Source: Actinomycetota bacterium | GTDB lineage: Bacteria > Actinomycetota > Geothermincolia > Fen-727 > Anoxymicrobiaceae | Length of the DNA stretch: 61,508 bases | Assembly: GCA_018896525.1 (NCBI GenBank) | Contig: JAHIMR010000121.1 | Coordinates: 1 to 61,508, forward strand | Reading direction: 5' to 3' | Shown: positions 46,157 to 53,854 of the stretch, one piece after another | Numbering within the stretch: position 1 is the first letter of the stretch | Layout: every line of letters starts with the position of its first letter | The notes under the pieces: generated by a model | What the model saw: only the letters and a program-made list of their open reading frames with translations | What the model was told of the DNA's origin: nothing | The model's database searches: none | Translations under genes and position numbers: made by a program

Positions 46157-46534
46157 ATGAAGAAGGTCTTGCTTGTTGATGATGATCGTGATTTCGTTGA
46201 ATCCACCAGGGCGGTTCTCGAAGAGAAATACGAGGTAATTGTAGCCTACGACGGTGATGAGGGAATCGAAAAGGTTAAGTCGGAGAGGCCCGATCTCATA
46301 ATACTCGATGTCATCATGCCCACTGAAGACGGATTTAGTGCTGCCGAGCAGTTGAAGAATGACCCCGAGTTCTCAGATATACCGGTTATAATGCTGACAA
46401 GCTTCGGAACCCGTATGTCGAAGGAAACACAGATCCCACGCAGCAGAGGGTTTGACCTGCAAGCGGAGGACTATATAGAGAAGCCGGTGAAGCCTGATGA
46501 ACTCTTGCGCCACGCGGAAGAGTTGCTCTCATAG
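46157..46534 (+). CDS. Stand-alone receiver-domain response regulator
   Basis: A 125-residue CheY-like protein: LLVDDDRDFVESTRAVLEE, Asp51 in LIILDVIMPTEDG, LTSFGT and EDYIEKPVKPDELLRH. No output domain. It starts 46 bases after the previous regulator (AGGAGGGCG upstream) and is the last gene of the operon. Its TAG stop overlaps the beginning of repeat copy F. Two output-less receivers with one kinase suggest a phosphate sink, a relay or protein-protein control. Confidence 0.93.
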   Translation: MKKVLLVDDDRDFVESTRAVLEEKYEVIVAYDGDEGIEKVKSERPDLIILDVIMPTEDGFSAAEQLKNDPEFSDIPVIMLTSFGTRMSKETQIPRSRGFDLQAEDYIEKPVKPDELLRHAEELLS

Positions 46535-46695
46535 TGCCCCGTCTCACAAATACAATGGCATTCGAACGCCGCTGCATCCGCTCCGGCTGCGTTCCGCTCC
46601 CTCGACGTACTACAGGAGTACGTCTCAGTCACGCGCCTTGCCGGCGCGGCGCATCGACGCTCTCGGTGCGTCACCGTACTTGTGAGACGGGACAC
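46534..46695 (-). repeat. Dispersed ~163-bp palindromic element, copy F (reverse, TCTCA subtype)
   Basis: Full copy that begins inside the stop codon of the second response regulator (TAG-TGCCCCG). Arms CGTCTCACAAATAC and GTACTTGTGAGACGG, central hairpin GTACTACAGGAGTAC. The 80 bases between it and the FeeM-like stop hold nothing recognisable. Confidence 0.9.
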
Positions 46696-46775
46696 TTGAG
46701 CGAAAACCGGCTGGCATATCTCGGCCCCATTTGATCTCCGTTTGCGGGGTGTTCTGGGGTGTAATCCGTAATGGC

Positions 46776-47492
46776 TTAGAGCAATACCTCGTGAGAGACC
46801 AGCCGTAGCGGCTCGTCCAGCAAGGTCTTGTCGATACGAAAGATGTTATGGAAAACGCCGTCAAAGATGGCCTTGGCCTCATCGTGCAGGTAGTAGACGG
46901 GCACCGCGGGGTTATTTTCGTCGTAGAAGAAATCTGACAGGACAGCATCACGCGGGTAGATCAGCTCTGCATTCGGTATTTCATGGAGAGCCGGCAGGTT
47001 CAGTCTTTGAAAAAGCCTCAAGAACCATACTTTGATAGTGCTGATGCCACCGCAGTGATTCTCCTTGAAACCGAAGTCGATCAGTGAAGAGATCATGGTC
47101 GAGGATACGACGTGCTTCGGGAGAGGATTCCTGCCTGGCTCTACGATAGCGGTCAGCCTGCTGACCTCTCGGAGTTGCTCTTTGGAGCAGACTTCAAGGG
47201 GTTTGGGAAGAGGGAATTCATAGTAGACGGAACCGGTCGGCAACTCTTCGGAATCGATGATCCTGGCTGCCGCCAACAGATCGCCGTTTGCGTAAGTTCC
47301 GAAATAGACGCTTGTTTCGTCATATTGGTCTTCAAAGGAAACGATATCTTGAGGTATGTACCCTCTACGCTGGTACTCACTCCTTATCAGGTCTTTTATC
47401 TCCTGAAGGTCAGAGGTGCTCTCGGGAGTTCTCGAAAGAAGCTCGACCCTTTCACCTCTATTCTCCAGTATTACCCTCTTGATATCGGTCAT
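46776..47492 (-). CDS. N-acyl amino acid synthase / acyl-homoserine-lactone-synthase-like acyltransferase (FeeM-like)
   Basis: A 238-residue GNAT-like protein of the group that includes FeeM and exosortase-associated acyltransferases. From the ATG at 47492 it reads DLQEIKDLIRSEYQRRGYIP, VYFGTYANGDLLAAARIIDSEELPTGSVYYEFPLPKPLE, REVSRLTAIVEPGR (typical (E/I)xSRL strand) and ISTIKVWFLRLFQRLNLP. Such enzymes join an acyl chain, often from acyl carrier protein, to an amino acid or homoserine lactone. It is a single gene facing the metF operon and divergent from the thiolase gene. No regulator or exporter stands next to it. The product here cannot be predicted beyond an acyl amide. Confidence 0.7.
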   Translation of the reverse strand: MTDIKRVILENRGERVELLSRTPESTSDLQEIKDLIRSEYQRRGYIPQDIVSFEDQYDETSVYFGTYANGDLLAAARIIDSEELPTGSVYYEFPLPKPLEVCSKEQLREVSRLTAIVEPGRNPLPKHVVSSTMISSLIDFGFKENHCGGISTIKVWFLRLFQRLNLPALHEIPNAELIYPRDAVLSDFFYDENNPAVPVYYLHDEAKAIFDGVFHNIFRIDKTLLDEPLRLVSHEVLL

Positions 47493-47701
47493 TCGACTTC
47501 CCTTCGAACTGCCAGGAGCATAGCTGAGCGTGATTGCTCTGATCTGGCCCTGTCCATATTCTATAGATATATATGCGTTGAGAAAAGCCCTACAACTTGA
47601 TTTTCGAGAGGACGATGGAGGTTGCGCCACCGGCCCCCAGGACATAATATAGTAAATTGGCTGTTGATAGGCTTAACCCTTTACGTCTTAAGGAGGTCAA
47701 G

Positions 47702-48967
47702 ATGCCGGAGAAGAGAAAGCTGGGAAGAGGGGTCGCCATAGTCGGGGCGGGGATGTCGAAGTTTGGCATGTTCGCGGACAAGGACTCGAAAGACCTGTTT
47801 GCCGAAGCGTTCAAGGAGTTGCTGTCCTCGGTGGACAAGGGGTTTGATCCCGAACGCATCGAGGCGATGTGGATAGGCAACTTCTCGAACGATTTCTTTG
47901 TACACCAGTCCCACTGGGGACCGATAATATCCGACCTGCTGGGCATGGCGCCAATAGCGTCGACCAGGACGGAAGGCGCATGCGCGGCAAGCACGCTTGC
48001 CTTCAGAGACGGCGTCATGTCTATAGCCTCCGGGCTCTACGACGTGGTCCTGGTCGGTGGCGTGGAGGAGATGTCCAAGTGCACCACCGTGGAGGTCACC
48101 GAAGGCCTGGCGCTGGCCACCTCCCCTTACGAGGGGGCCGCGGCGTTCACGTTTCCCGGCGTGTTCGGGGCCCTGGCGACAGCGTACTTCGATAAGTACG
48201 GGGCGTCGCGGGAAGCCCTGATGAACGTCACCATCAAGAGCCACAACAACGCGCCCCTTAACCCCAAGGCCCAGTTCAACCAGACGATAGCGGAGATAAT
48301 GCAGGCCAAGATAAAACGTGCCGAGGAGAAGGGGCGGCCCGTTCCAAGTTGGAGCGACGAGAAGGATGCGCTGAGGGATTCCAGGTTCAACCCGCCGGTC
48401 GCATGGCCCATGTGCCTGTATGACTGTTGCCCGATAAGCGATGGAGCAAGCTGCATGTTGCTGGTAGCCGAGGACATGGCGGGGGAGTTCACCGACAAAC
48501 CGGTATACCTGGCGGGGATGGGGCAGGGAAGCGGCAGGGGCCTGCACGCCGCGCCCAGCCTGACCTCATTCGAGGCGAACAAGCAGGCGGCGGCCGAGGC
48601 CTATGGGATGTCCGGACTGGAGCCAAAGGACATCCAGTTCTCAGAGGTCCACGATTGCTTCAGCATCGCGGAGCTTATCCACACCGAGGACCTCGGGTTC
48701 TTCGGTCCGGGGGAAGCGTTCGAAGCGGTGGCCGATGGGGCGACGAAGCTGGACGGACCCATGCCGATCAACACCTCGGGAGGGCTCAAGTGCAAGGGTC
48801 ATCCGGTTGGAGCGACGGGGGTGTCCCAGTTGATCGAGGTATGGAAGCAGTTGAGGGGAGATGCGGGAAAGAGGCAGATCCCCGGAAGGGACCTCCACGT
48901 CGGGGGTGCCCAGAACCTGGGTGGCACCGGCGGTACCTGCACGTTCACCATTCTGGAAAGGAGATAA
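47702..48967 (+). CDS. Thiolase-family acyltransferase (SCP-x / acetyl-CoA acetyltransferase type)
   Basis: A 421-residue thiolase from ATG 47702, preceded by a perfect AAGGAGG. The nucleophilic Cys lies in RTEGACAASTLAFRDGVMSIASG, VVLVGGVEEMSKC follows, and the C-terminal active site is NTSGGLKCKGHPVGATGVSQLIEVWKQLRG. The lengthened form with EVHDCFSIAELIHTEDLGFFGPGEA is typical of SCP-x-like thiolases, which usually need a DUF35 partner. That partner is the next gene, 4 bases later. Role in degradation or condensation of acyl-CoA cannot be separated from sequence. Confidence 0.9.
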   Translation: MPEKRKLGRGVAIVGAGMSKFGMFADKDSKDLFAEAFKELLSSVDKGFDPERIEAMWIGNFSNDFFVHQSHWGPIISDLLGMAPIASTRTEGACAASTLAFRDGVMSIASGLYDVVLVGGVEEMSKCTTVEVTEGLALATSPYEGAAAFTFPGVFGALATAYFDKYGASREALMNVTIKSHNNAPLNPKAQFNQTIAEIMQAKIKRAEEKGRPVPSWSDEKDALRDSRFNPPVAWPMCLYDCCPISDGASCMLLVAEDMAGEFTDKPVYLAGMGQGSGRGLHAAPSLTSFEANKQAAAEAYGMSGLEPKDIQFSEVHDCFSIAELIHTEDLGFFGPGEAFEAVADGATKLDGPMPINTSGGLKCKGHPVGATGVSQLIEVWKQLRGDAGKRQIPGRDLHVGGAQNLGGTGGTCTFTILERR

Positions 48968-48971
48968 GGCG

Positions 48972-49394
48972 ATGGAAGAGCGGCCTTTGAGTGACATCTC
49001 GTATTACAAGTTTATTGATGAAGAGAAGCTGATGGGCTCGGAGTGCAAGAAATGCGAAGAGCTATACGTACCTCCTCGCCATTTCTGCATTAAATGCCAC
49101 GGCAGTGACATGGAGTGGCACCAGATGGAAGGGAATGGAAAGCTGGCCGCCTTCACCTGCATCTTTATCGGTCCGCCTTTCATGGTCCAGCAGGGCTTCG
49201 ACAGAAAGAACCCCTACTGCACCGGTGTGGTGGAGCTGGAGGAGGGACCGAGGGTAGTGGCCCGAATCGAGGGAGTGGATGCCGGCGATCCCGAGTCCAT
49301 CAAGGTGGGAACCCCTCTCGAGGTCGAGTTCCTGCACCGGGGCGAAGGTGATGAAGAGGTGGTATCCCTGGCTTTCAGGCCCACAGCCAGCTGA
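48972..49394 (+). CDS. Zinc-ribbon OB-fold protein (DUF35), thiolase partner
   Basis: A 140-residue protein with a rubredoxin-like zinc ribbon, C-x2-C ... C-x2-C (CKKCEELYVPPRHFCIKC), followed by an OB-fold acyl-CoA-binding region (GKLAAFTCIFIGPPFMVQQGF, NPYCTGVVELEEGPRVVARIEG). DUF35 proteins form complexes with SCP-x thiolases, here the gene immediately upstream. ATG at 48972. Confidence 0.9.
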   Translation: MEERPLSDISYYKFIDEEKLMGSECKKCEELYVPPRHFCIKCHGSDMEWHQMEGNGKLAAFTCIFIGPPFMVQQGFDRKNPYCTGVVELEEGPRVVARIEGVDAGDPESIKVGTPLEVEFLHRGEGDEEVVSLAFRPTAS

Positions 49395-49432
49395 TGGCCG
49401 GCCGCCGAAAGGGGACTTGAACCGGTACGTAG

Positions 49433-49454
49433 CCGTACTCATGGAGCGAGGCAC
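49433..49454 (-). repeat. Remnant end of a dispersed palindromic element
   Basis: CCGTACTCATGGAGCGAGGCAC equals the terminal 22 bases of the element family (compare CCGTATCTATGGAACGAGGCAC at the end of copy B). It lies 3 bases before full copy G, so two elements were once side by side. Confidence 0.65.
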
Positions 49455-49457
49455 TTA

Positions 49458-49619
49458 GTACCCCATTCCATAAATACGCTTGCATTCGAACGTCGATGCA
49501 TCAGCACCTGCCGCGTTCCGCTCCGTCGCGGTACTCACGGAGTACAGCTCGGTCGCGCGCCTTGCATGAGCGGCGCCTCGGCGCTCTCGATACGACACCG
49601 TATTTATGGAACGGGGCAC
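49458..49619 (-). repeat. Dispersed ~163-bp palindromic element, copy G (reverse, TTCCA subtype)
   Basis: Full copy between the convergent DUF35 and MazF genes, ending at the base before the MazF stop codon. Arms TTCCATAAATACG and CGTATTTATGGAA pair perfectly; central hairpin GTACTCACGGAGTAC. Confidence 0.9.
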
Positions 49620-49964
49620 TTAGAAAGGCAACTCAAGTATATTACTAATAATCACCTCGACCCTGCTCATAGTAACTCTACTGACAGTACCCAGTAGTTT
49701 CTTGAGGCGTTCATTGGAAACGCTTTTAACCTGTTCACACATAATGGAACTGTCGTACCTCAACCCGCCTTCGGGTTGCTTGATGGGAACGTGGGAAGTA
49801 AAAGCCCGTACGGCTGTGGTAATGGGAATTACCACCACCAAACCCAAATCGTTGCTGTTGAAGTCGCTGCTGGACAGGACAAGGGCTGGTCTGGTTCCCG
49901 CCTGTTCCCTGCCGACGGTTTTCTCGTCAAAGGAAACGTGCCAAACCTGACCTCTGTTAATCAA
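49620..49964 (-). CDS. mazF: MazF/PemK-family endoribonuclease toxin
   Basis: A 114-residue toxin that cuts mRNA at specific sites. It starts LINRGQVWHVSFDEKTVGREQAGTRPALVLSSSDFN, matching the start of MazF (RGxxWxxxxxPxxGxExxxxRPxLVxS), then VVVIPITTAVRAFTSHVPI and MCEQVKSVSNERLKKLLGTVS. The TTG start shares four bases (TTGA) with the antitoxin stop, so translation is coupled. The open frame further upstream lies inside the antitoxin gene and is not real. Confidence 0.92.
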   Translation of the reverse strand: MINRGQVWHVSFDEKTVGREQAGTRPALVLSSSDFNSNDLGLVVVIPITTAVRAFTSHVPIKQPEGGLRYDSSIMCEQVKSVSNERLKKLLGTVSRVTMSRVEVIISNILELPF

Positions 49965-50212
49965 TATCCCTCCATGCCGTCGGAGAGGGTCACGTCCCAA
50001 GCCTTGAACTCCTCGTCATACTCCTTTGAGGCAACGGGGTCGGCGCGGAGATTCCTGGCGTCTTCCGCGAGTCGCTTGAAGAACTCTTTCCTACGCAGTT
50101 CTCTTAGGGCGATCGATACGACCTTAGACTGTGGGATTCCAAGCTCTTTCGCGGTTTCTTCAAGTTCCTTTTTGGTTGACTTGGGAATTCGCACTGTGGC
50201 TGTTTCGGACAT
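49961..50212 (-). CDS. Ribbon-helix-helix antitoxin
   Basis: An 83-residue protein with MSETATVRIPKSTKKELEETAKELGIPQSKVVSIALREL, a typical MetJ/Arc-type DNA-binding fold, and an acidic C-terminus (EYDEEFKAWDVTLSDGMEGY) suited to block the toxin. AGGAGGTAAAATG ribosome site. It should repress its own promoter in the AT-rich region just upstream. The RHH type differs from the AbrB-like MazE of E. coli. Confidence 0.88.
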   Translation of the reverse strand: MSETATVRIPKSTKKELEETAKELGIPQSKVVSIALRELRRKEFFKRLAEDARNLRADPVASKEYDEEFKAWDVTLSDGMEGY

Positions 50213-50343
50213 TTTACCTCCTTTTGGCGCAATGGTAGCATATGTAGATAATTATAGCAACAATAATGGCGACGTAGAAACGGTCGACAGGCGACAATGA
50301 AATAGGCGCAGATGATCAAGGTTGTCGCGAAGCACATGAACTG

Positions 50344-50742
50344 CTAGCGGTCCACGTTCTCCTCGATGAAACGCACCACGTCGCGGGTGTCGGTGCCGGG
50401 GCTGAACACGGCGTCGGCCCCGTCCGCCTGGAGATCCTCATGGTCGAAGTGGGGGATTGCTCCGCCGATGATCACCAGGAAGTCGTCACGAACGCCCTTG
50501 TCTTTCAGGGTCTGGTTGAGCTGCCTGTTCCACTCGTAATGCGCCCCGGAGTGGACGCTGTAACCGATAACGTCCACGTCTTCCTGCAGCGCCGCCTCAA
50601 CGATGGTATCCACCGTTTCGAACCCCTCGAAGATGACCTCCATTCCCGCCTCGGTCAGGGCGCGGGAGATGGTCAGTATCCCCCGCCAGTGGCCGTCGAT
50701 ACCCGGCTTGAACAGAAGCACCCTTATTCTTCTTTTTTCCAC
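50344..50742 (-). CDS. mcmA2: Methylmalonyl-CoA mutase small subunit (cobalamin-binding domain)
   Basis: A 132-residue B12-binding protein with the DxHxxG motif in KPGIDGHWRGILTISRAL, then DVIGYSVHSGAHYEWN and VIIGGAIPHFDHEDLQADGADAVFSPGTD. Together with the large subunit 52 bases upstream, it forms a two-subunit acyl-CoA mutase, as in archaea and many anaerobes. GTG start. Confidence 0.92.
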   Translation of the reverse strand: MEKRRIRVLLFKPGIDGHWRGILTISRALTEAGMEVIFEGFETVDTIVEAALQEDVDVIGYSVHSGAHYEWNRQLNQTLKDKGVRDDFLVIIGGAIPHFDHEDLQADGADAVFSPGTDTRDVVRFIEENVDR

Positions 50743-50794
50743 CTCGACCCCCCCTGGAACGCGTGTAGCCGGATCTTCGGCGTGGGCGTGGCAC

Positions 50795-52468
50795 TTATCC
50801 CATCATGGGGACGTCCCAGAGCCCCCACATGTCGCGGAACGTGTTGGTTATCTCGCCGATGGTGGCGCCCTCCCGGGTCAGGTCCATCATGACAGGCATC
50901 ACGTTCTCGCGGGTCTCGCAGACCTTCTTGAGCCCGTCCAGCAGCTTGTTGACCCTGGCGCTGTCCCTTTCGGCCCGCAACTTCTCGAGCCGTTCGATCT
51001 CTATCCGGGCCGCCTCCGGGTTGGTCCTGAAGGGAGGATGGGGCTCCTCTTCCTCCATCGTGTAGCAGTTAACCCCGATAACCTTCTCCTCACCCGATTC
51101 GACCGCTTTCCTTCTCCTGTCGAACGCCTTGTTCATCTCCTTGTACAACCAGCCGCTCTTCAGCGCCTCCACAATGCCCCCGGCGTCCTCGATCTTCTCG
51201 AAGTACTCCCATATCCTGTGTTCCAGCTCCCCGGTCATGGCCTCGACGTAGTAGGAGCCCCCCAGGGGATCTATCACGTCGGCCACCCCGGTCTCCTCGC
51301 GCATCAACTGCTGGGTGCGCACGGCGAGCAGCACCGCTTCCTCGGTGGGAAGGCAGACCGCCTCGTCAAAGGAGTTGGTGTGCAGGGACTGGCAACCACC
51401 CAGGACCGCCTCCAGGCCCTGGTACGCGGTACGCATGATGTTCACCATCGGTTGCTGGGCGGACAGGGAGCTTCCCGCCGTCTGGACGTGGAAGCGGAAC
51501 TGCTTGGATACCGGGTCCTCGGCCTTGTACCTCTCGGTCATAAGGCGGTACCACAATCTCCGGGCGGCGCGGTACTTGGCTATCTCCTCGAAGAAGTCCT
51601 TCTGGGCGGCGAGGTGGAAGGCGAGCCTGAACGCGAAGTCGTCTATCTTCCAGCCCCTGGACAGCAGCTCGTCTATATGGGCCACCGCGTTGGCCAGCCC
51701 GAACGCGATCTCCTGCACCGCGTCGATGCCACCCTCCCGGTAGTTGTAGCAGGTGAAGTTTACCGGGTTCCACTTGGGGGCCTCCCCCATGGGGGTGCAG
51801 TACTCGATGAGGTCGCAGGCAAGCTTGAGCAGGTCGTCGGGCCCAAGGGGGTGCCAGGGGACGTATCCTATGGTCATGGTGAGGATGTCGTTCTGGGTTG
51901 TGCCCCGCAGGCGATCCATGGGGATCCCCCGCTCCCTCGCCACGTTGAAGTACATCGAGGTCACCGCCGCGGAGGTCAGCGGCTCCACCACCAGCGCCAC
52001 GCTCATATCGTCGATGGGGAGGCCTTCCACCAGCGACTCCATGCCCCTTATGGAGTACAGCGGCACACCTTCCTTGCCTACCTCCGCCTCCAGCCAGTCG
52101 ATTGGATCGTCCGGGTCCACACCGGCGAACGTAAGGGAGTCCACCGCCGCGCTGAAACCGGTCTCTCCCTCTTCGTGCAGCATCTTCCAGCGCTGGTTGG
52201 TTTCCTCCGGGGTCCCGAAGCCGGAGAACATCCGGATGGTCCACAGCCTTCCCCTGTACATGTTGGGGTAGACGCCCCGGGTGTACGGCGGCTGGCCGGG
52301 GAAGCCGATGTCGCGGAGGTAATCCACGCCCTTTACGTCGTTGGGGGTGTAGAGGCTCTTGAGCCCGATGCCGGCGTCGCTCTCAAACCGGTCCTTGCGC
52401 TCCCTCCCGGTTTCAGTCCCAAGCAGCCACTTTTCCTCTTCTTCCGCTATCTTCTTGCTCTCTTCCAT
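50795..52468 (-). CDS. mcmA1: Methylmalonyl-CoA mutase large subunit (acyl-CoA mutase catalytic chain)
   Basis: Catalytic TIM-barrel chain of a B12-dependent acyl-CoA mutase, 557 residues. It begins with a coiled N-terminus, then GIGLKSLYTPNDVKGVDYLRDIGFPGQPPYTRGVYPNMYRGRLWTIRMFSGFGTPEETNQRWKMLHEEG, and later PVSKQFRFHVQTAGSSLSAQQPMVNIMRTAYQGLEAVLGGCQSLHTNSFDEAVCLPTEEAVLLAVRTQQLMREETGVADVIDPLGGSYYVE. Methylmalonyl-CoA is the usual substrate, but isobutyryl-CoA-type mutases look alike. Downstream of the small subunit I see no MeaB chaperone or epimerase gene in the window. Confidence 0.92.
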   Translation of the reverse strand: MEESKKIAEEEEKWLLGTETGRERKDRFESDAGIGLKSLYTPNDVKGVDYLRDIGFPGQPPYTRGVYPNMYRGRLWTIRMFSGFGTPEETNQRWKMLHEEGETGFSAAVDSLTFAGVDPDDPIDWLEAEVGKEGVPLYSIRGMESLVEGLPIDDMSVALVVEPLTSAAVTSMYFNVARERGIPMDRLRGTTQNDILTMTIGYVPWHPLGPDDLLKLACDLIEYCTPMGEAPKWNPVNFTCYNYREGGIDAVQEIAFGLANAVAHIDELLSRGWKIDDFAFRLAFHLAAQKDFFEEIAKYRAARRLWYRLMTERYKAEDPVSKQFRFHVQTAGSSLSAQQPMVNIMRTAYQGLEAVLGGCQSLHTNSFDEAVCLPTEEAVLLAVRTQQLMREETGVADVIDPLGGSYYVEAMTGELEHRIWEYFEKIEDAGGIVEALKSGWLYKEMNKAFDRRRKAVESGEEKVIGVNCYTMEEEEPHPPFRTNPEAARIEIERLEKLRAERDSARVNKLLDGLKKVCETRENVMPVMMDLTREGATIGEITNTFRDMWGLWDVPMMG

Positions 52469-52495
52469 GGCCTTCTCACCCCTTGAAAGCGCCTA

Positions 52496-52658
52496 GTGTC
52501 CCGTCTCACAAATACAATGGCATTCGAACGCCGCTGCATCCGCTCCTGCTGCGTTCCGCTCCCTGCGCCGTACTCAGTGAGTACGGCTCAGTCGCGCGCC
52601 TTGCCGGCGCGGCGCACCGACGCTCTCGGTGCGTCACCGTACTTATGAGACGGAACAC
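52496..52658 (-). repeat. Dispersed ~163-bp palindromic element, copy H (reverse, TCTCA subtype)
   Basis: Full copy whose right end touches the stop codon of the minus-strand acyl-CoA dehydrogenase. Arms CGTCTCACAAATAC and GTACTTATGAGACGG, central hairpin GTACTCAGTGAGTAC. It stands between that gene and the mutase large subunit, so it is within a probable operon. Confidence 0.9.
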
Positions 52659-53803
52659 TACATCTTGCCCAGCAGTCTTCGGGCTACGACTATCCGCTGG
52701 ACCTGGTTGGTTCCCTCGTATATCTGGGTCACCTTGGCGTCGCGCATCATCCGCTCCAGGGGGTGGTCCTTCATGTAGCCGTAACCCCCCAGGACCTGGA
52801 CCGCGTCGGTGGTGACGCTCATGGCCACATCGCTGGCGAAGAGCTTGGACATGGCCGAGAAGATGGACAGCTCGGGGTCGTTGTTGTCGCACAGGGTGGC
52901 AGAGCGGTAGACGAGCTGCCGTGCGGCCTCCACCCTGGTCTTCATGTCGGCAAGCAGGAACTGGATGCCCTGGAGCTTTCCTATCGGGCTGCCGAACTGC
53001 TCTCTCTCCCTGGCCCATTTTACCGCTTCGTCGAGTGCTCCCTGGGCGATCCCCGTGGCCTGGGCCCCCACCAGGGGCCGGGAGCTGTCCAGGGTCTTCA
53101 TAGCGGTAATGAAGCCGGAACCACGATCGCCCATCATGTTCTCCTTGGGCACCAGGCAGTCCTCGAAGTTTACCTCGGAAACCTGGGCGCCCCTGAGGCC
53201 CATCTTGTCCTCGATGTGCCCGCTTGAAACCCCCGGAAAATCACTCTCAACCACGAATGTGCTGATCCCCCTGACCCCCCTGTCGGGGTCGGTCATGGCG
53301 AAGGTGGAAAAGACCCCGGCGATGCTCCCGTTGGTTATGAAGCACTTCTCGCCGTTCATGAGATAGCCGTTATCGGTCTCGGCGGCGATGGTCTTGGTGG
53401 CGGAGGCGTCGGAACCGGCTCCCCGCTCGGTGAGGCAGAACGCGGCGATCGTGTCACCTTTCGCGATCGGGGGAAGGTACTTCCGCTTGGTCTCATCGGA
53501 GCCGGCGATGATTATCGGGTACGCCGCCAGCTTCTGGACCACGAAGATCAGGGACGTGGTGGCACAGGCCCGCGCCAGTTCCTCGGCCACGATGCAGTTG
53601 GAGAGGAGGGAAGCGCCGGACCCGCCGTACTCCTCGGGGATGGCCAGGCCCAGCAAATCGTTCTCGGCCAGCAGTTTCTGCATATCCCAGGGGTACTCGC
53701 CGGTGCGATCGATCTCGGCGGCGCGGGGGGCCACCTTCTCGGCCGCCATCTCTTGTACTTGCGAGCGAAGGGCCTTCTGCTCCTCTGAAAGATCGTACGT
53801 CAT
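52658..53803 (-). CDS. Acyl-CoA dehydrogenase
   Basis: Third acyl-CoA dehydrogenase of the window, 381 residues. Features: MTYDLSEEQKALRSQVQEMAAEKV, AAFCLTERGAGSDASATKTIA, CFITNGSIAGVFSTFAMTDPDRGVRGISTFVVE, WAREREQFGSPIGKLQGIQFLLADMKTRVEAARQLVYRSA, and QVLGGYGYMKDHPLERMMRDAKVTQIYEGTNQVQRIVVARRLLGKM with the catalytic Glu in YEGT. It resembles the copy at 27.2 kb closely. Neighbours are an SDR and mutase genes, consistent with branched- or short-chain acyl-CoA oxidation. Confidence 0.94.
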   Translation of the reverse strand: MTYDLSEEQKALRSQVQEMAAEKVAPRAAEIDRTGEYPWDMQKLLAENDLLGLAIPEEYGGSGASLLSNCIVAEELARACATTSLIFVVQKLAAYPIIIAGSDETKRKYLPPIAKGDTIAAFCLTERGAGSDASATKTIAAETDNGYLMNGEKCFITNGSIAGVFSTFAMTDPDRGVRGISTFVVESDFPGVSSGHIEDKMGLRGAQVSEVNFEDCLVPKENMMGDRGSGFITAMKTLDSSRPLVGAQATGIAQGALDEAVKWAREREQFGSPIGKLQGIQFLLADMKTRVEAARQLVYRSATLCDNNDPELSIFSAMSKLFASDVAMSVTTDAVQVLGGYGYMKDHPLERMMRDAKVTQIYEGTNQVQRIVVARRLLGKM

Positions 53804-53854
53804 GTAACGTGCCTCCTTGCCTGTTCCTCAAAATTCATCGATTGGCGACTTCCC

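Noticed and set aside
50603-52486. Long plus-strand frame (627 codons) opposite the mutase large subunit
   Set aside because: Shadow of a real gene with no ribosome site or known motif.
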